Under the pieces are notes generated by a model, which saw nothing but the letters and a program-made list of their open reading frames with translations, did no database searches and was not told where the DNA came from. Positions 47,581 to 60,900 of a DNA stretch of 64,000 bases are shown here, one piece after another. The position numbers and the translations under genes are program-made. Positions within the stretch are counted from its first letter, which is position 1, and each line of letters starts with the position of its first letter. Source of the DNA: Cheiracanthium punctorium (lineage: Eukaryota > Arthropoda > Arachnida > Araneae > Cheiracanthiidae); NCBI GenBank assembly GCA_038373885.1, contig JAWZYV010012274.1, forward strand, positions 2,480,001-2,544,000. The letters run 5' to 3'.

Positions 47581-47654
47581 CATAGGCACTAAGTAGTGAT
47601 TTGCAAAGGAAGTTAATTAAGAAAATATTTAGCAAAACTCAAATGATTTTTTTT

Positions 47655-47660
47655 TTTATT
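47655..47660 (-). terminator. Polyadenylation signal of gene 2
   Basis: AATAAA on the - strand (TTTATT on +), about 245 nt after the stop, similar to the spacing in gene 1. It lies only about 75 bp before the end of the 1.75-kb mobile element at 45833-47580. Confidence 0.55.
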
Positions 47661-47905
47661 GAGGCAGCTACAAAATGCCTCTATCTGTTTATGCTTTTTC
47701 TTACAGTCATAAACAGTACTAGCTAATGCAAACAGGCCGGTAAGAAGAGATCTACAGTAAGTATACTGAATAATATAACTGTATTACAGTAACCTTTTGA
47801 GAGCCATCTAATAAGAATAGACATTCTACTTAAAATGTTTATGTTACAGTTCAAGGCAGAGAACAAACACTACAGCAATTGTAACCATTTAACATTTAAA
47901 GGGAC

Positions 47906-48975
47906 TCAAAAAATGACTTCATCAACATCATTTTGCACATTTGATCCAGATGACACATTTTGCATACCATTATGTACATCTAATTCAGATGATTCATTTT
48001 CTTCTGTACTGTTTGGCACAACTTGTTGTAGAACATATCTATTCCCTATCCTTTTTAAAATCAACCATAAAATAAATATTAAAATGCCGCATGCAATAAC
48101 AGAAAATAAAACAATAAGCATGAGAATTTTAGGATAAGTATCTACAAACTGGCTAATGGTTAATGGTACAATCATTTCACCCAGAGAAGCAGCTATGACA
48201 AATGCAGATGCAACTTTGCTACTTACATATACATGTTTTTCAATCCATGTAATTGTAGTAGGATAAAATGATGCTAAAGCTATACCTAATACAGAAGTGC
48301 CTATCCAAAGAAATTCTACATAAATATCAGCTAAGAAAAATAATATCACACTAGCAAGCAACATAAGAGCAAAATCAGTAAGAGTCAAATACAAAGGGCT
48401 AAGTTTAGCTGCTAAAAAGATTGACACACCTCTAGAAAAAGTAAAAGTTCCCCAATAAACAGAAGTTATAAGAGACGCAGTAGCTTTTGATAGGTGAAAA
48501 TCACTTTTGACAGCATATGTAGCAATCATTTGCCCATAACCGATTTCAATACCAGCATAAATACATAATAAAAGTGTAGCTAGTCCAACAACAATAAAAA
48601 TAACAATGTTTGATTCCTTACTGTTTACATCTGAAGCTTGTTTTTTTCTAATTTCATCCTTAGATGAAACACAAAACAAAACAATAAACATAAGGGTTAC
48701 TAAAAATGCAAAAAAGCCAATAATACTGTAAGCAAATGTTATACTTGGCAATGATTTAAGAAATGAAGAGTTGAAAATGAAATTTGAATCATTAAAAAAA
48801 TGATTGTCAAAATGAGATATATTATTAAAGGAATGCTTATTGCCGTCTTGTTGAGCAAGAAATGGTTCAGCAATTAATGGAGAAAGAAATGCACCAATAC
48901 CAAACAAAAAATGCAGAGCTTGAAAATAAAGGCTGCTATTTTCTCCCCAGAGATCAAAGCACCACACATTTCCTC
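47906..48975 (-). CDS. MFSD4B-like: Gene 2 terminal coding exon 4
   Basis: Follows the acceptor TTTTTTCAG and codes residues 121-476, starting GGNVWCFDLWGE and ending in TGA at 47908-47906. It contains the ALHFLFGIGAFLSP helix, the loop with sequons, the SVYWGTFTFSRG segment matching gene 1, WIEKH, and the polar C-terminal tail. A+T-ending codons dominate. Confidence 0.95.
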
Positions 48976-51900
48976 CTGAAAAAGAAAAAAATATTTGTAT
49001 AACTATACTGATATATGTAAAGAATAGAATATAAATCTAAACAAACATATATATTTCAACAGACATATTAAACTATTCAAAATTTAAATTCAAAAATAGA
49101 AAAATAATGAGACAAAGGGTTTAGTTTTCAAGACTACTAGTAATTAAAATCTTAACTCATTAATGAAGAAAGATAATGCTTTCAAATTAACAGTTTAAAT
49201 ATTCTACAATATATAGTCAAATAATTTGCATAAAGTTTTGAATATGCAATATTAAGACAATTAGTAAATTATTTATGTGATCACAGTAAAAATTTAGAAA
49301 CACTTTCTCATTTCATTCTCAGTTCAGAAATTTTCTCATACTTTGGATATAGCAAGATACCTTAATGTTTGATGAATACTACAATGTAGACTCTAGGCCA
49401 ATTTGGCAGGGCCAGGCGGCCCTTTTAATACCTTATTAGTAGCAGGCGACCCTTTTACCTTCATCTTCCGTGTCCTGCTGCATTCAAATTTTTTACTCTT
49501 ATTTATCAATAATCACTATATTTTTTTCTCCTATAAGCATTGATGCAGAGCAATTTTTGTGTCTTTTGTAAAAACTATGATCAATTAAAAAGGGCTCTTC
49601 CCAAAAATACAACCGATTATAAGGCTTTTTCAGAAAAATATGATTGATTAAAACAACATCTTCAAAAAGCTTCTGCCAATGAAATAAGGTTTGGTTTTCC
49701 ATAAATGGGAAAACTAAAATGCATTTTTATAAATAATGTATCATTTTCAAATCAAAATATGTATATTAGATTGTCATTGCCTTTTTCATTTCATGTTTTC
49801 TTATTTTTTGCATGAGCTGAGTAACCTAAAAGGGACCCCTTTGAGATATTTGTTTTACAGCAGCCATAAGAGTTAGAGAAGGAAAAAATGGGCTGAAATT
49901 TTTTTCATTTTTTAAAGTTATCCACACATTTTTGGGGGATTCCATCAGTATATCCTCAAATATCAGTAGTTACAACTATGGATGAGTACATGCATATCAT
50001 TAAAAATCATAATTCCAGACTTTGCTACCAGATGTACAACTTTGTCATGCTTATTGAAACAAGCTGCAAAAATGCAAAAATCTGCAAACATGATATATTC
50101 ATGCATGCCATGTACACACTAAGATGCAAGTGCACTAAAACATGGTTAACAGAAAATTACAATTTAGTTTATGTTGTTGATAATTAGTTTATTATGAAAA
50201 TTGGTTATTCAAACAACCGGTGAAGTCTTGTAGGTCAGAAAAAAATAAATACATAATGTCAGGTTTTAGAGACCTTAAGGTATGCAAGGAATAAGATCTC
50301 ATCCCCCTTCTGTCCCTTTTGTAAGCTTTAGTAAGCCAATAACTTACCAAATCATGTTTTCAGTGTCAACAGCAACTATTTTTATCCAATTTTAATAAAT
50401 ATGTATCCTGTTTGACTATGGTAGATAGACTGACAGTCTGACTCAATATAGGTATACTAGCTTCAAAATCTTACCTGATCAACCACTACTGTGAATAAAC
50501 AGGTTGTGCGTGTTAAAACTGTGGAGCTATATATGGAGCTCAATGGGTTGAACAGAAGTTGGGAGAGGGTCTATAAAATGTTTTCAGTGTCATCAATAAA
50601 GATTATCATTTTACATAACCATAAAGAGTGTTTTAAAATTAAGCTCAGATTATGAAATAACTATTTTATTTTATTAAAAATTATTTTTATACAAACAGAA
50701 AATTTGCTATCTCTTAATCATTAAGAATTTTTACTTCTAAAAAAAGTTTTTAATTTATATTTTCAACTAACTTATTCAAAGTGTTTTTTTAAAGATTATC
50801 TTATAGTTGTATTATATTTAAAAAGAGAACTTAATTAAGTTTAAACTATCATATAACATTTTTATTCAAATATTTTTAATTATCGTAATTAAGGCCTGGA
50901 AGACTGAAATTTATAATTTCCTAAAATTCAGACGCTTTGCTAATCAGATTACTTTTTTCCCTAATATTATAAATCTTTTTAAATTTCTTCTTGAAATTAC
51001 AGTCAATTCATGTACTGTGTTCAGTCATGAATTTTTGAATTTGTCAAATCATTATTGGAGTGATATGCACCACAGCAAAAAAATTCAATATGGCATCCAG
51101 GCCCATAAAACTTGCTCATCCCACATTAAATAATTGTATTTAATTAATGAATATTAAGTAATCTGATTAATTTTTGTATTGCTTTTATGAAAAGGATCAC
51201 TCACATTCATCAATATCCATATGACACATTATCATCAAATGCGCAGGGTCAGCTTACGTCAAGTCCAGAGGCTGATTATGACCAGCTGGGGCCCCTGGCA
51301 TTGATGAATTTAGGGGCCCTCATCTATGAAATTTGTATTATTTTTCATAAAATTTTGATATATAAAAAAGAATATTTCAGAGCAACAATTGATATTGGGG
51401 GCCCTTTTGAGCCGGGGGACCTGGGCAAAGTCCTGATTTGCCCATGCGATAATAAGGCTCTGGTCAAGTCTCTTTTTTCCACACTGCCATGGCAGATGAG
51501 TAGAGCTAATGCTGAAACATAGATCTTCCAAATGAAGAATCCAACATGGCAACTGCAAGTTTCCTATGATCAGCTTCATTTATAATATCCATGAAGTTAC
51601 AAAATTATCGTTCGATTTCTTTATGTTTCTCATTTGTTTTACATTACCAAAACAGCAATCTAACTGATTACACATCTGCAGCTGACACGAAAATGTTCTT
51701 TGTCGCATTTTGCAACTGTTGAAGACAATCTGCTGGTAGAGGATCATTCTGTTTCAGCAACAATGTTGCTGTGTTATCCTGTTTCTGCACAGGAGATGAT
51801 ATCAAAAGTTGAATTTTTTTAGTCTGAAAATTTGCATAATTTCTGGAAATTGGTCAAAAAATCAACAGAAAAATGAGAATCATACGGTACTTAAATTTTT

Positions 51901-54900
51901 AATAGTGATTCGTCATTTCTGCATCCAACTTCATTAACAATTCATAAAAAAATCCCGCTTTTTGGCTTGATCTGTAACCACATTGTAGTATTTTGCATTT
52001 TTTAGATATGGTTTTGTGGATTTACCAATCAGCAAAACATTTCTTTTTTTCAGTTCTTGACATATTTATTTATTTATTTATAAAAGAAATGCACACTGCA
52101 GATTAAAATCCATTTACAGTGATTCATATAAAAGGACAAATTACATAAGACAAAATTTAAAAAAAATAAAATACAGATAAAATAAATGCCAGTCATGACT
52201 GCAAAAGTTCAAAACACTTAACTTTAAAGACATGTTAAAAATATCATAATATAAAGAAAACTTATTATAAATTTTATAAAATTTATATAACGAATAGTAA
52301 ATGTAATTATATTTTATAATTGGATCCACAAATAAATGACTATTACAAAGATCAGTACATTTACACAAATACTCTGAAGAATATCACTACAATCTACCAG
52401 ATTATTGAAAACTTTATAAAAAAAAAATAATAAACAAAATAGATCACGAGGAGAACTTAAACTCGGACGACCAAAAACACTTCTCAAGTAAGATGAAGAA
52501 ATATTCGGAATGTAAATAGGATAACTTTTGTAGTATAAATAACATGCAAACTGAGTCTGCTTATAAGTCTTGATATTGCAAGAGAAAAGAGCTGTTATCC
52601 ATTGTTTTGAATATTCCCTCCTATAAGCTTATTTAAAAAATAATAATAATAACAGTGTTTTGTTAGATAACAGCTGAAAAATATTCCAGTTTTGTCTGTG
52701 TTAAATACTTCAGAAAGATCGTATGTTATTGCTTATTCCAGAGTAGGTTGTCATGGTGTAGATATAATTTACTACTGTCAAATCAATATATATATAGTTA
52801 ACCCTCATATATATATATCTATATATACATATAATTAAAACCCTTTGTACACCAATGTCAAATGATATTTGGAGCATTCAAGACTTATAAAGACAAATGT
52901 AGAATTACAGTAAACTCCCGATTACACTACTCAACAGCCATTTTGCCTCTGGGATGTGATACATCAATTAGTATGTATTTTGGTGTGTAGAATCCGAACC
53001 TACCTTTCAAAATGCTCTAGCACGTAAGATTTTTGAGTTTTTAAGGATTTTTATTTATTTTTTTCGTAATTTCACTACTTTCCGTTCTTTTATTTTAATG
53101 TTTAATGTTTAATTACCCTCCGCTAAAGAGGGTAATAGTTTTTGGCAGACAAAAAAAGGTCGTGGATGATAATTGATAGTAGTAAATAAAGTAAGCATAT
53201 GCACTTTTGAAATTCGCATCATATGGATCAATAAAATACATGAAAAATCTTTATTGTTTTAGTGTATACGCAAAAATACATTTAGCTTTACGTTAGTTAC
53301 AAAAGGATGAAGTAATAAATTCGAGCAATTTTTCACAAAAGATTTACGAATAGTTTTGTATTAATAACTATGAATTAAAAGTAATTAAATTATTTACGTA
53401 TATTCCATCAAGGTGTTTGCGGGGATGGCAACGAAGATTCTTTTCCTCTTTTTCTTTCGCTGGTTGCCAGGACGATAGTTTAGAATAAAAATAACTTTTT
53501 TGTTCTAAACAAATTTATGTAGCTGAAAGGTGTAATATATCTAGACAAAAAAAGGTCGTGGATGATAATTGATAGTAGTAAATAAAGTAAGCTATTAACC
53601 GTGATTGATTGAGACTATGGTGCTTTCTCAAGAGACTAAAGACCAAATCATATCGCTTTATTTTTCTGACACACCACTCACGCAGTGTGAAATAGCTCGT
53701 AGGCTTGGTATTTCACGCTCTACTGTTCAGTATTACATCGTTAAATATCAGAATATACCCGGGACTGTTGTTCAAGGCCGCGCTGGCCGTCCTCGCCAGT
53801 TGTCTAATCCGGAAGAAAGTCATCGTGAAATTAACCGTCTATTTATGCAAAGAAAAAGGGAAGATCCAGATTTTCGTGCTCAAGAAGCGGAATCCAAATC
53901 CAGAAGACAAGACAGAAAACGTTTACGACTCTGTCTAGATATACCATCGAAAAGACCAAGAACAGATACTGATCTAAATGTAAGGTGTGAAGAACTAGAA
54001 TTTCGTAAATTAGCTGAGAAATTTTTCGAAGCTGTTGCTGATGGTCCAATCCACCAATGCTATTGTTGTGATCGACTGTGGTTCAAAAAGTCAATAAGAA
54101 CCCTTTCCAAAACAACTTTACTGTCCAAAGGAGCGACAACGGACTTCATAAAACTAGTCTTTTACAAAGATATCGGTGATATTGGCAAATTTTGCAGAAC
54201 ATGTTACGATTGTTTGATTAAATTGACAATACCACAATTAGCTATAAGCAATGGCTTCGAATTCCCCGAAATACCGGATTGTTTAAAATACTTGACACCA
54301 CTGGAAGAACGGTTGGTTTCTCCCCGTTTGATTTACATGCAAATACATCCTGTACATGGCTGCCAATACAAATTAAAAGGTTCTGTCAAAAAACCTCTTT
54401 AGCGGAGGGGAAACTAATTTCAGCTGAAGGCTGAATATTTTATTAGCTCTTGGTTGGTTGGTTGGAGTTTATGGTTTTTTTTTTTTTTCTTTAAGTTTGG
54501 TACAAGAGTGCTATAAGATCAACAAATTGTCACTTAATGTCAGATATTACTCAGGCAAGTGTTATTCATTAGATGGACTGATAATTTAGTAGTGCGAAAT
54601 AAACATTATGACCTAGTGAATGTTGAAACACACATGATGAAATTACTATTGTATTTATCTCAGCCTAAGAATGTATTGAGAGTTTTTTTTTTTTTTTAAT
54701 AAGTGAGTGTTTTCTATTGAGAGGTATTTTTATTTTAAAATTGCCTTATACTTAAAACTTACCTTTACTAAAAATAACAACTAGTAAACATAGTTATTGT
54801 CTTAATCACGCCGACAACTTTTGTTATGTCTGTGAGAAATTCACCCCAAAAGCCCCAAAAAATAATTACTGATTTGATTAAGAAGGCCTATAAACTATAT

Positions 54901-57900
54901 TTTGATAGTCCTCTTGGTGATCAAGATAAAACTTTTGCACCTCATATTTGTGCATAACATGTACTACTATTTTAACCAAGTGACTGAAAGGAAAATGCCG
55001 AGCTATTCAATTCTAAATTCCTATGGTGTGGAATTAGCCTAAGGATCATTTTTCAGCCTATAACTTCTCTCTCACGAATATTGCAGGGCATTCTCTATCA
55101 AAACTAGACATAAAATAAAGTATAAAATGTATCTTCAGTGCATTTGTCGGTGACATAATGAAAGGTTGCCTGTTCCTGCCTGTAATCTGCAAGACATAGA
55201 ATCAGAAATAATGTCAAGTGCATCTAAAGACGCTGATCAAGAACCTGTAGAAAATATTCCCCTCATTCTCAAGATTTTTCGCCTCAGCTCTTTAATCAAA
55301 AGGAGTTGAACAATTTGGTTCGTGATCTAAAACTTTCAAAACAGCAAGCTGATCTTTTGGGGTCGAGACTGCAACAGCGAAACCTTCTAGCTCCAGGTAC
55401 AAAAATTTCCTGTTTGAGATCAAAAGGTACTTCATTCGCTCAATATTTAGACATGCAGAATTCAATGTGTGTATGTAGAGATGTCAATGGTCTGCTGATG
55501 CAGTTAGGTGTACAACATAACCCTCAGGAATAGTCACTCTTTATTGACTCTAGGAAAACCAGATTGAAAGCAGTACTACTGCATAATTGCAATACTTTTC
55601 GATCTGTGCCTTTGGCTCATGCAGTAGATGTGAAAGGAACTCACGAGACTTTGTCAACTATACAGTAAAGTGGCTTATAAGGAAATCACATGTAACTGTA
55701 AAGGAAAATGTGAAAAATACTCCACTGGTTGAGCCCAATAAAATCATTTTGTCTCCAATTCACGTCAAGTTGAGTTTTATGAAGAACTTTATTAAAGCTC
55801 TGTATAAATGAGGTCAGGTCTTCAATCATTTGAAAGAAAAGTTTCTCAAACTGAGTGAAGCAAACTTAAAAGAAAGTATATTTATTGGACCACAAATAGA
55901 AAAATTGTTCAGCAATCCATCGTTTGATATCAGACTGACAAATATCGAGTTAGCGGCTTGGACCTCATTCAAACCAAGTGGGAAGGGCATTTTGGACAGG
56001 AAGAAAGATGACATCTATGTTGGAAAGTGTATACATATAAATACCAATGTATACATATAAAACAATATTGATTTATGAAGTTCTTAATTTCTTGTTAGTT
56101 TCAATTCTATCAAATTTTGCCGGTATTGCTTCTGATTTTACTGTGCCTCTTGGAAATGTGACGTGATAGGCATAAATTTATTTTACCAGTGAATTCAGCA
56201 CCTCGAAATTAAGTCAATCCACCCGTTTACAAACCAGAGGCAGAAAAAAAGTTAAAATTTGTTGACTAGTGTTATCTGCAGAATAGGGTGATGCAATAAT
56301 CATGGATAAGCGAATTTTGTGGATAATCTGCAAAATAGGAAAAAATGGACAAAAATCAACACAAAAATGCATTTAAACCATTTTTAAGAATCATAGTAGT
56401 AGTAGTACATACTTACACACATAGAGTTGAGACTTCACAAAGCATATCCTTAATTTTTTACAAGAAAGTCGGTTAATTGTTTTTATTTTTCATTTTCGAA
56501 GCTCATTTCCTTTAATTGCAATTGAAGTTTTTTAGCAGCATCTTGTCACAAAGTTATGAATCGTCCAAAGCGATATGGTGTCAATTCTGACGAAATAACA
56601 AACATAAACAATGGGGAGGTGTGGAAAACGGCCATGGTCAATCAATGGTTTGCTTTAATCTGGTCATCAAAACTTGACAAACATCACATTCGTCCACCGT
56701 ATAGGTTTTGGTAAGCTTGGGCGGGAGGTAGAAAGAAATAGGAACTGAATTTTACTTTAACCCCTAAACCCTCGCTCCAGTCAAAATCACAGGCTAAGCT
56801 TTCTCCCTCTATTTCTCATCTGTTGCCATATTTCTGGGCAATAGTGTTCAAATGTTATACACCAGAAAAATAAGAGCATTTCAATTCTTATGCACGGATT
56901 ATTTTTTAATATCTCATTTTATATAACAGATGACAATACCACACTATTTTTAACTTATGTTCAAAAAAAACTTTACAAATATTTATTTATTTTATGAAGT
57001 AAGTTTAATAAAATTCTCCTTTAGTGTTTAAAACATATTTTTAATGATTCCCTACTTACTACAAAACACACATTCAGTCACAATAACCCTGAATAATCTC
57101 TTTTCCTAGAAATTTAACTTTTTTTTTCTTTCATGTTAAAAAAAAGTCCAAAACTTTAAAATGAATATATATATTGTACATGCACTTATTTCAATACAAT
57201 TTTCTGGAATAAAAAAAAATAGGCACTTTTATGACAGTTTTCTTGAAAATAATAAACCGTTAAGGGGTTAAAAATAGATTTTACCTTTGTTGATCATGAA
57301 AGGCTTGTGTTTATTTTTCTACATTTTGTAAATAATTGTCGTAAAAATTTTTTTTTAATTGGAAGACCGTGGATAAGTGGGAGTTTACTGTACTTATAAA
57401 TGTGGACTTCTGATAAATTTCTAGGTCACATTTTGAGATTTTTCGGATTTTGAGCCAAAATTCTAAACATTCCCTGACTTTTCCATGATTTTTTTCTGCC
57501 AAAATAAAATTTCCTAAATATTGCAGGTTTTCCAAATTTTCTCTGACCAGTGACCCTGTTTGTTGTTTATGTAGAGTTCTCAAGATATCTATATACTTTT
57601 TATTTCTTTCTTTAAATCGACCCATGCTGTAACATTCATAACTCAATTTAGAAGAACTTTTAAATTAGAAGCAAGGTAGTATCTCGAAAACAGTAAAATC
57701 TTCTCTTCCACATATGAATAAATTAGAAATACTCATAACATTTACCAGTGTCAAGTGCTCCCATTGCTGCTCCACCAATTGCCATCACAGTTGAAAGTGT
57801 ATATACATCTCTACACCATGGAGTTCCAAACACACTGACAGAAATTATCAAGTTAAAAATTGACAGCAATAACTCCTTTTGCTTTAACCAGTCAAGAATA

Positions 57901-60900
57901 ATACCTCCTAAAAATAATAATTTAAAAAAATCTTTTAATCAACTTTTTTTAAAGTTAATACTATAATGAAAACACAATATCTAAGATTATATTTAAAAGA
58001 TGATTGATTAAAAAAAGATTGAATGATGATTTTTGCGATAGAGTCAGATGGGAGAAAATGAAGGGAAAATCATGTATTATTTTAAAAGATCCTTAAATCA
58101 AGCTGTTAAATTTATGCAAATTAAACTATTGATGTATATTATATACATTTGACTTATATAGATTGAAACTATAGCATTATTTTTTAAAGTTATCAGAATA
58201 CTTTTCTACAGCGACATTTTTAATTAGGCAAGTATTTGATACCACCATTTTCTCCCACCATGGCGGAAATGGGATAGTACAAATGCAGCTGTATATTTTT
58301 ATAAAAAATTCATGTTAATGCTAGGAATAAAATAAAATATATTCAATTCAATGTATTCTTAAATATACTGAAAGAAAAAAAAATGCATAGAAGGGATTAT
58401 TTTCCAAAATATTTAGCTTAAGAAATAGGGTCATGTGGGGGAAAATGGTGAGAAAATCATGCTGCTTTTTTTTAAGGTCCTAAAATCAAGCTGTTAAATT
58501 TATGTTAATTAAACTATTGAAGTAATTTTATACATTTGACTTACATAGACTGAAAATATAGCATTACTTTTTAATGTTATCAAAATACTTTTCTACGTCA
58601 TTTTCAACAAGGCAAGTATTGATACCCCCTTTTCCCCTATCATGGGGAAAAAGGGGAGTAGTACAAAGGTAACTGTACATTTTTAATAAAAATCATGTTT
58701 ATGCTATGAATAAATAAAAAGCATTCAATTTAATATATTCTTAAATATACTGAAAGAAAAAAATGCACAGGAAAGGATTATTTCCCAAAATACTTAGCTG
58801 AAGAAATAAAGTCCACGATTATCTGCTCAAAGGATCTAGGCCTGGGGGGTGAATTGCCCTCCATGGGGGACTTTCTAAGGGATCCTAACCCCTATTTATG
58901 CAAAGTTACAGAGAAAACCACAGAAAACTACGAACGGTTATGTCGGCCGATGCTACCTGGTTTCAAACTAGGCATCTTCCGTCTCCCAGTTCAAAGCGCT
59001 AGCGCTATACCTCTGGTGGGGCATGTGGAAAATGTTACTAAGTTATGTTAACTATATGGGATTTACCAAACATGGAGGAATAATCTATTCATTTTCTACA
59101 AGAAAAAAACATTTAGCCAGTTTCAAGATTTTGTGCTAATAATCATAAAATGAAGATGTACTTAGTTTGTAGTATGGTTTGGAAATGTAATGTGAAAGAA
59201 TGTAGAAATTCTGTAGGAATACATGCAGGAAATTGGTTTTGTGGTTCTAGAATTTCCTTTTTGAAAGCCATTAGGTTTATTTATTGTTGGTCTGAAGAGT
59301 TTACTTCTTTTAACTTTAAGATAAAATTATTAAATGGTGCGAAAGATAACTCGAATTAGCTGATAAAATAACCATACATTGGAATGATTATCTCTGCGAA
59401 GTATGTGTGCACAGTTTGTGTAGTGAATAAAAAAAAAAAGCTAGGAGGTAAAAATATAATTGTAGAAGTGGATGAAAGTTTGCTTTCCAAAAGAAAAAGT
59501 AATGCACGTCAAATGTTGCCTGAACAGTGGATTTTTGGAGGTGTTTGTCGTTAAACTAAACAGTGTTTTTTAGAACGAGTAGAAAACCATAGTGCAGCTA
59601 CTCTAATACAAAGTATAGTAAATAATGTTGAAGAAGGTAGTATAATTTACATGGACTGTTGGAAAGCATACAAATCGGAAGAATTACAAAAAGTAGGATT
59701 TGAACATTTTAAAGTTAATCACAAATATAATTTTGTTAATCCAGAAACTATGGTACATACTCAAAATATTGAAAGATTCTGGGGTTTAGTGAAATGACAA
59801 AATAAAAAACAATGTGGTACATTAAGAAAGCATTTAGACTACTATTTAGCTGAATTGATATGGCGAAAGGATGTTGGTAGTAATTTTTTTGAAGCTATCC
59901 TATGTGATGTTGCTAAATTTTCACCACCAGAAATTCATGTTTCAACTTGCTCTAAGTAATGTTTCAATTTAATAATTTTTAAAATTTTTGGTGAGTTTCA
60001 AAGTAAATATTTTTTTAATTTTCAACGTTATTTGTACATTTAGTTTTTTTCAAAGAATGCTTCGTTTTGAATTTTTCAATTTTCAACAAAGACAGTTGGT
60101 GTTTATAGACACAGTTTAATGTCTCAAATTCGAAATTATGAAGATTATTTGTGAGATTCTTCTTGAATTATTAAAGATAAGCATATATTTTTATTTAAAT
60201 TGATTATGCATATGATACGGAAGTCCGATGTAATAGGTATGTTGCATATGGTAACATATGTATTAAAACAGACTTCGATGTAAAGTGAAAATAGATGTAT
60301 CTTTAATATTCATGTGTCAGTTATAATATGTATGTGCAATACGGGAACAAACGTATTAAAATGGACTTCGATGTAAAGTGAAAATAGTAGTATGTTTTAA
60401 TAATCATGTGTCAGTTTTAATACGTATATACATAAGGAAACTTTTGAATTAAAACAGGTTGTTATTTAAATGTAAAATATAGGTTATACTCTAGATTTTT
60501 AAAACAAATTTGTTGTGTTTTGTGCATTGGCAACTAAAAAATTGCCAAGGATTGCTGGTGTCAGTCTTGATACGTAAGTACTGATTTAACTGCCTGAAAA
60601 TTTTAATGCCATAAAATTCTGCACCTTTTTCTATGTAGTTTAGTAATTAATTGTTCTACAACCAATATTTAAGGAATAAAAGCCTCTGTTTTGGGGGAAC
60701 CCTGTATATATAAACTACAGCTACATTTAATTATAGTTAATGTTAATCACCTTGATATCAAAAGAGAAATATCTGAACAAGAAAAGAAATCTTAGATTAA
60801 TCAAATGAAGCTCAGTTGCATAGTACTTAGTGCACTGCATTCTATGCTTCAGGTCCAAAGTTCGATTTTTGGTCTGGGCAAGATTGGCTCAGCCTTTCAT

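Larger units (their letters stand above)
53112..54409 (+). mobile_element. 1.3-kb element with inverted, hairpin-bearing ends around the HTH/DUF6570 gene
   Basis: A 16-bp motif CCCTCCGCTAAAGAGG (53116-53131) is repeated in perfect inversion at 54394-54409. The left copy is the core of a hairpin ATTACCCTC-7 nt-GAGGGTAAT (9-bp stem, 53112-53136); the right copy forms only a 4-bp stem. The stop codon of the enclosed ORF lies in the right copy. No clear target duplication is seen. Helentron-type Helitrons have short inverted ends plus hairpins, so this is the best guess; a TIR DNA transposon is the alternative. Confidence 0.6.

Noticed and set aside
47835..48137. 100-codon + strand open frame
   Set aside because: Antisense shadow of the gene 2 terminal exon.
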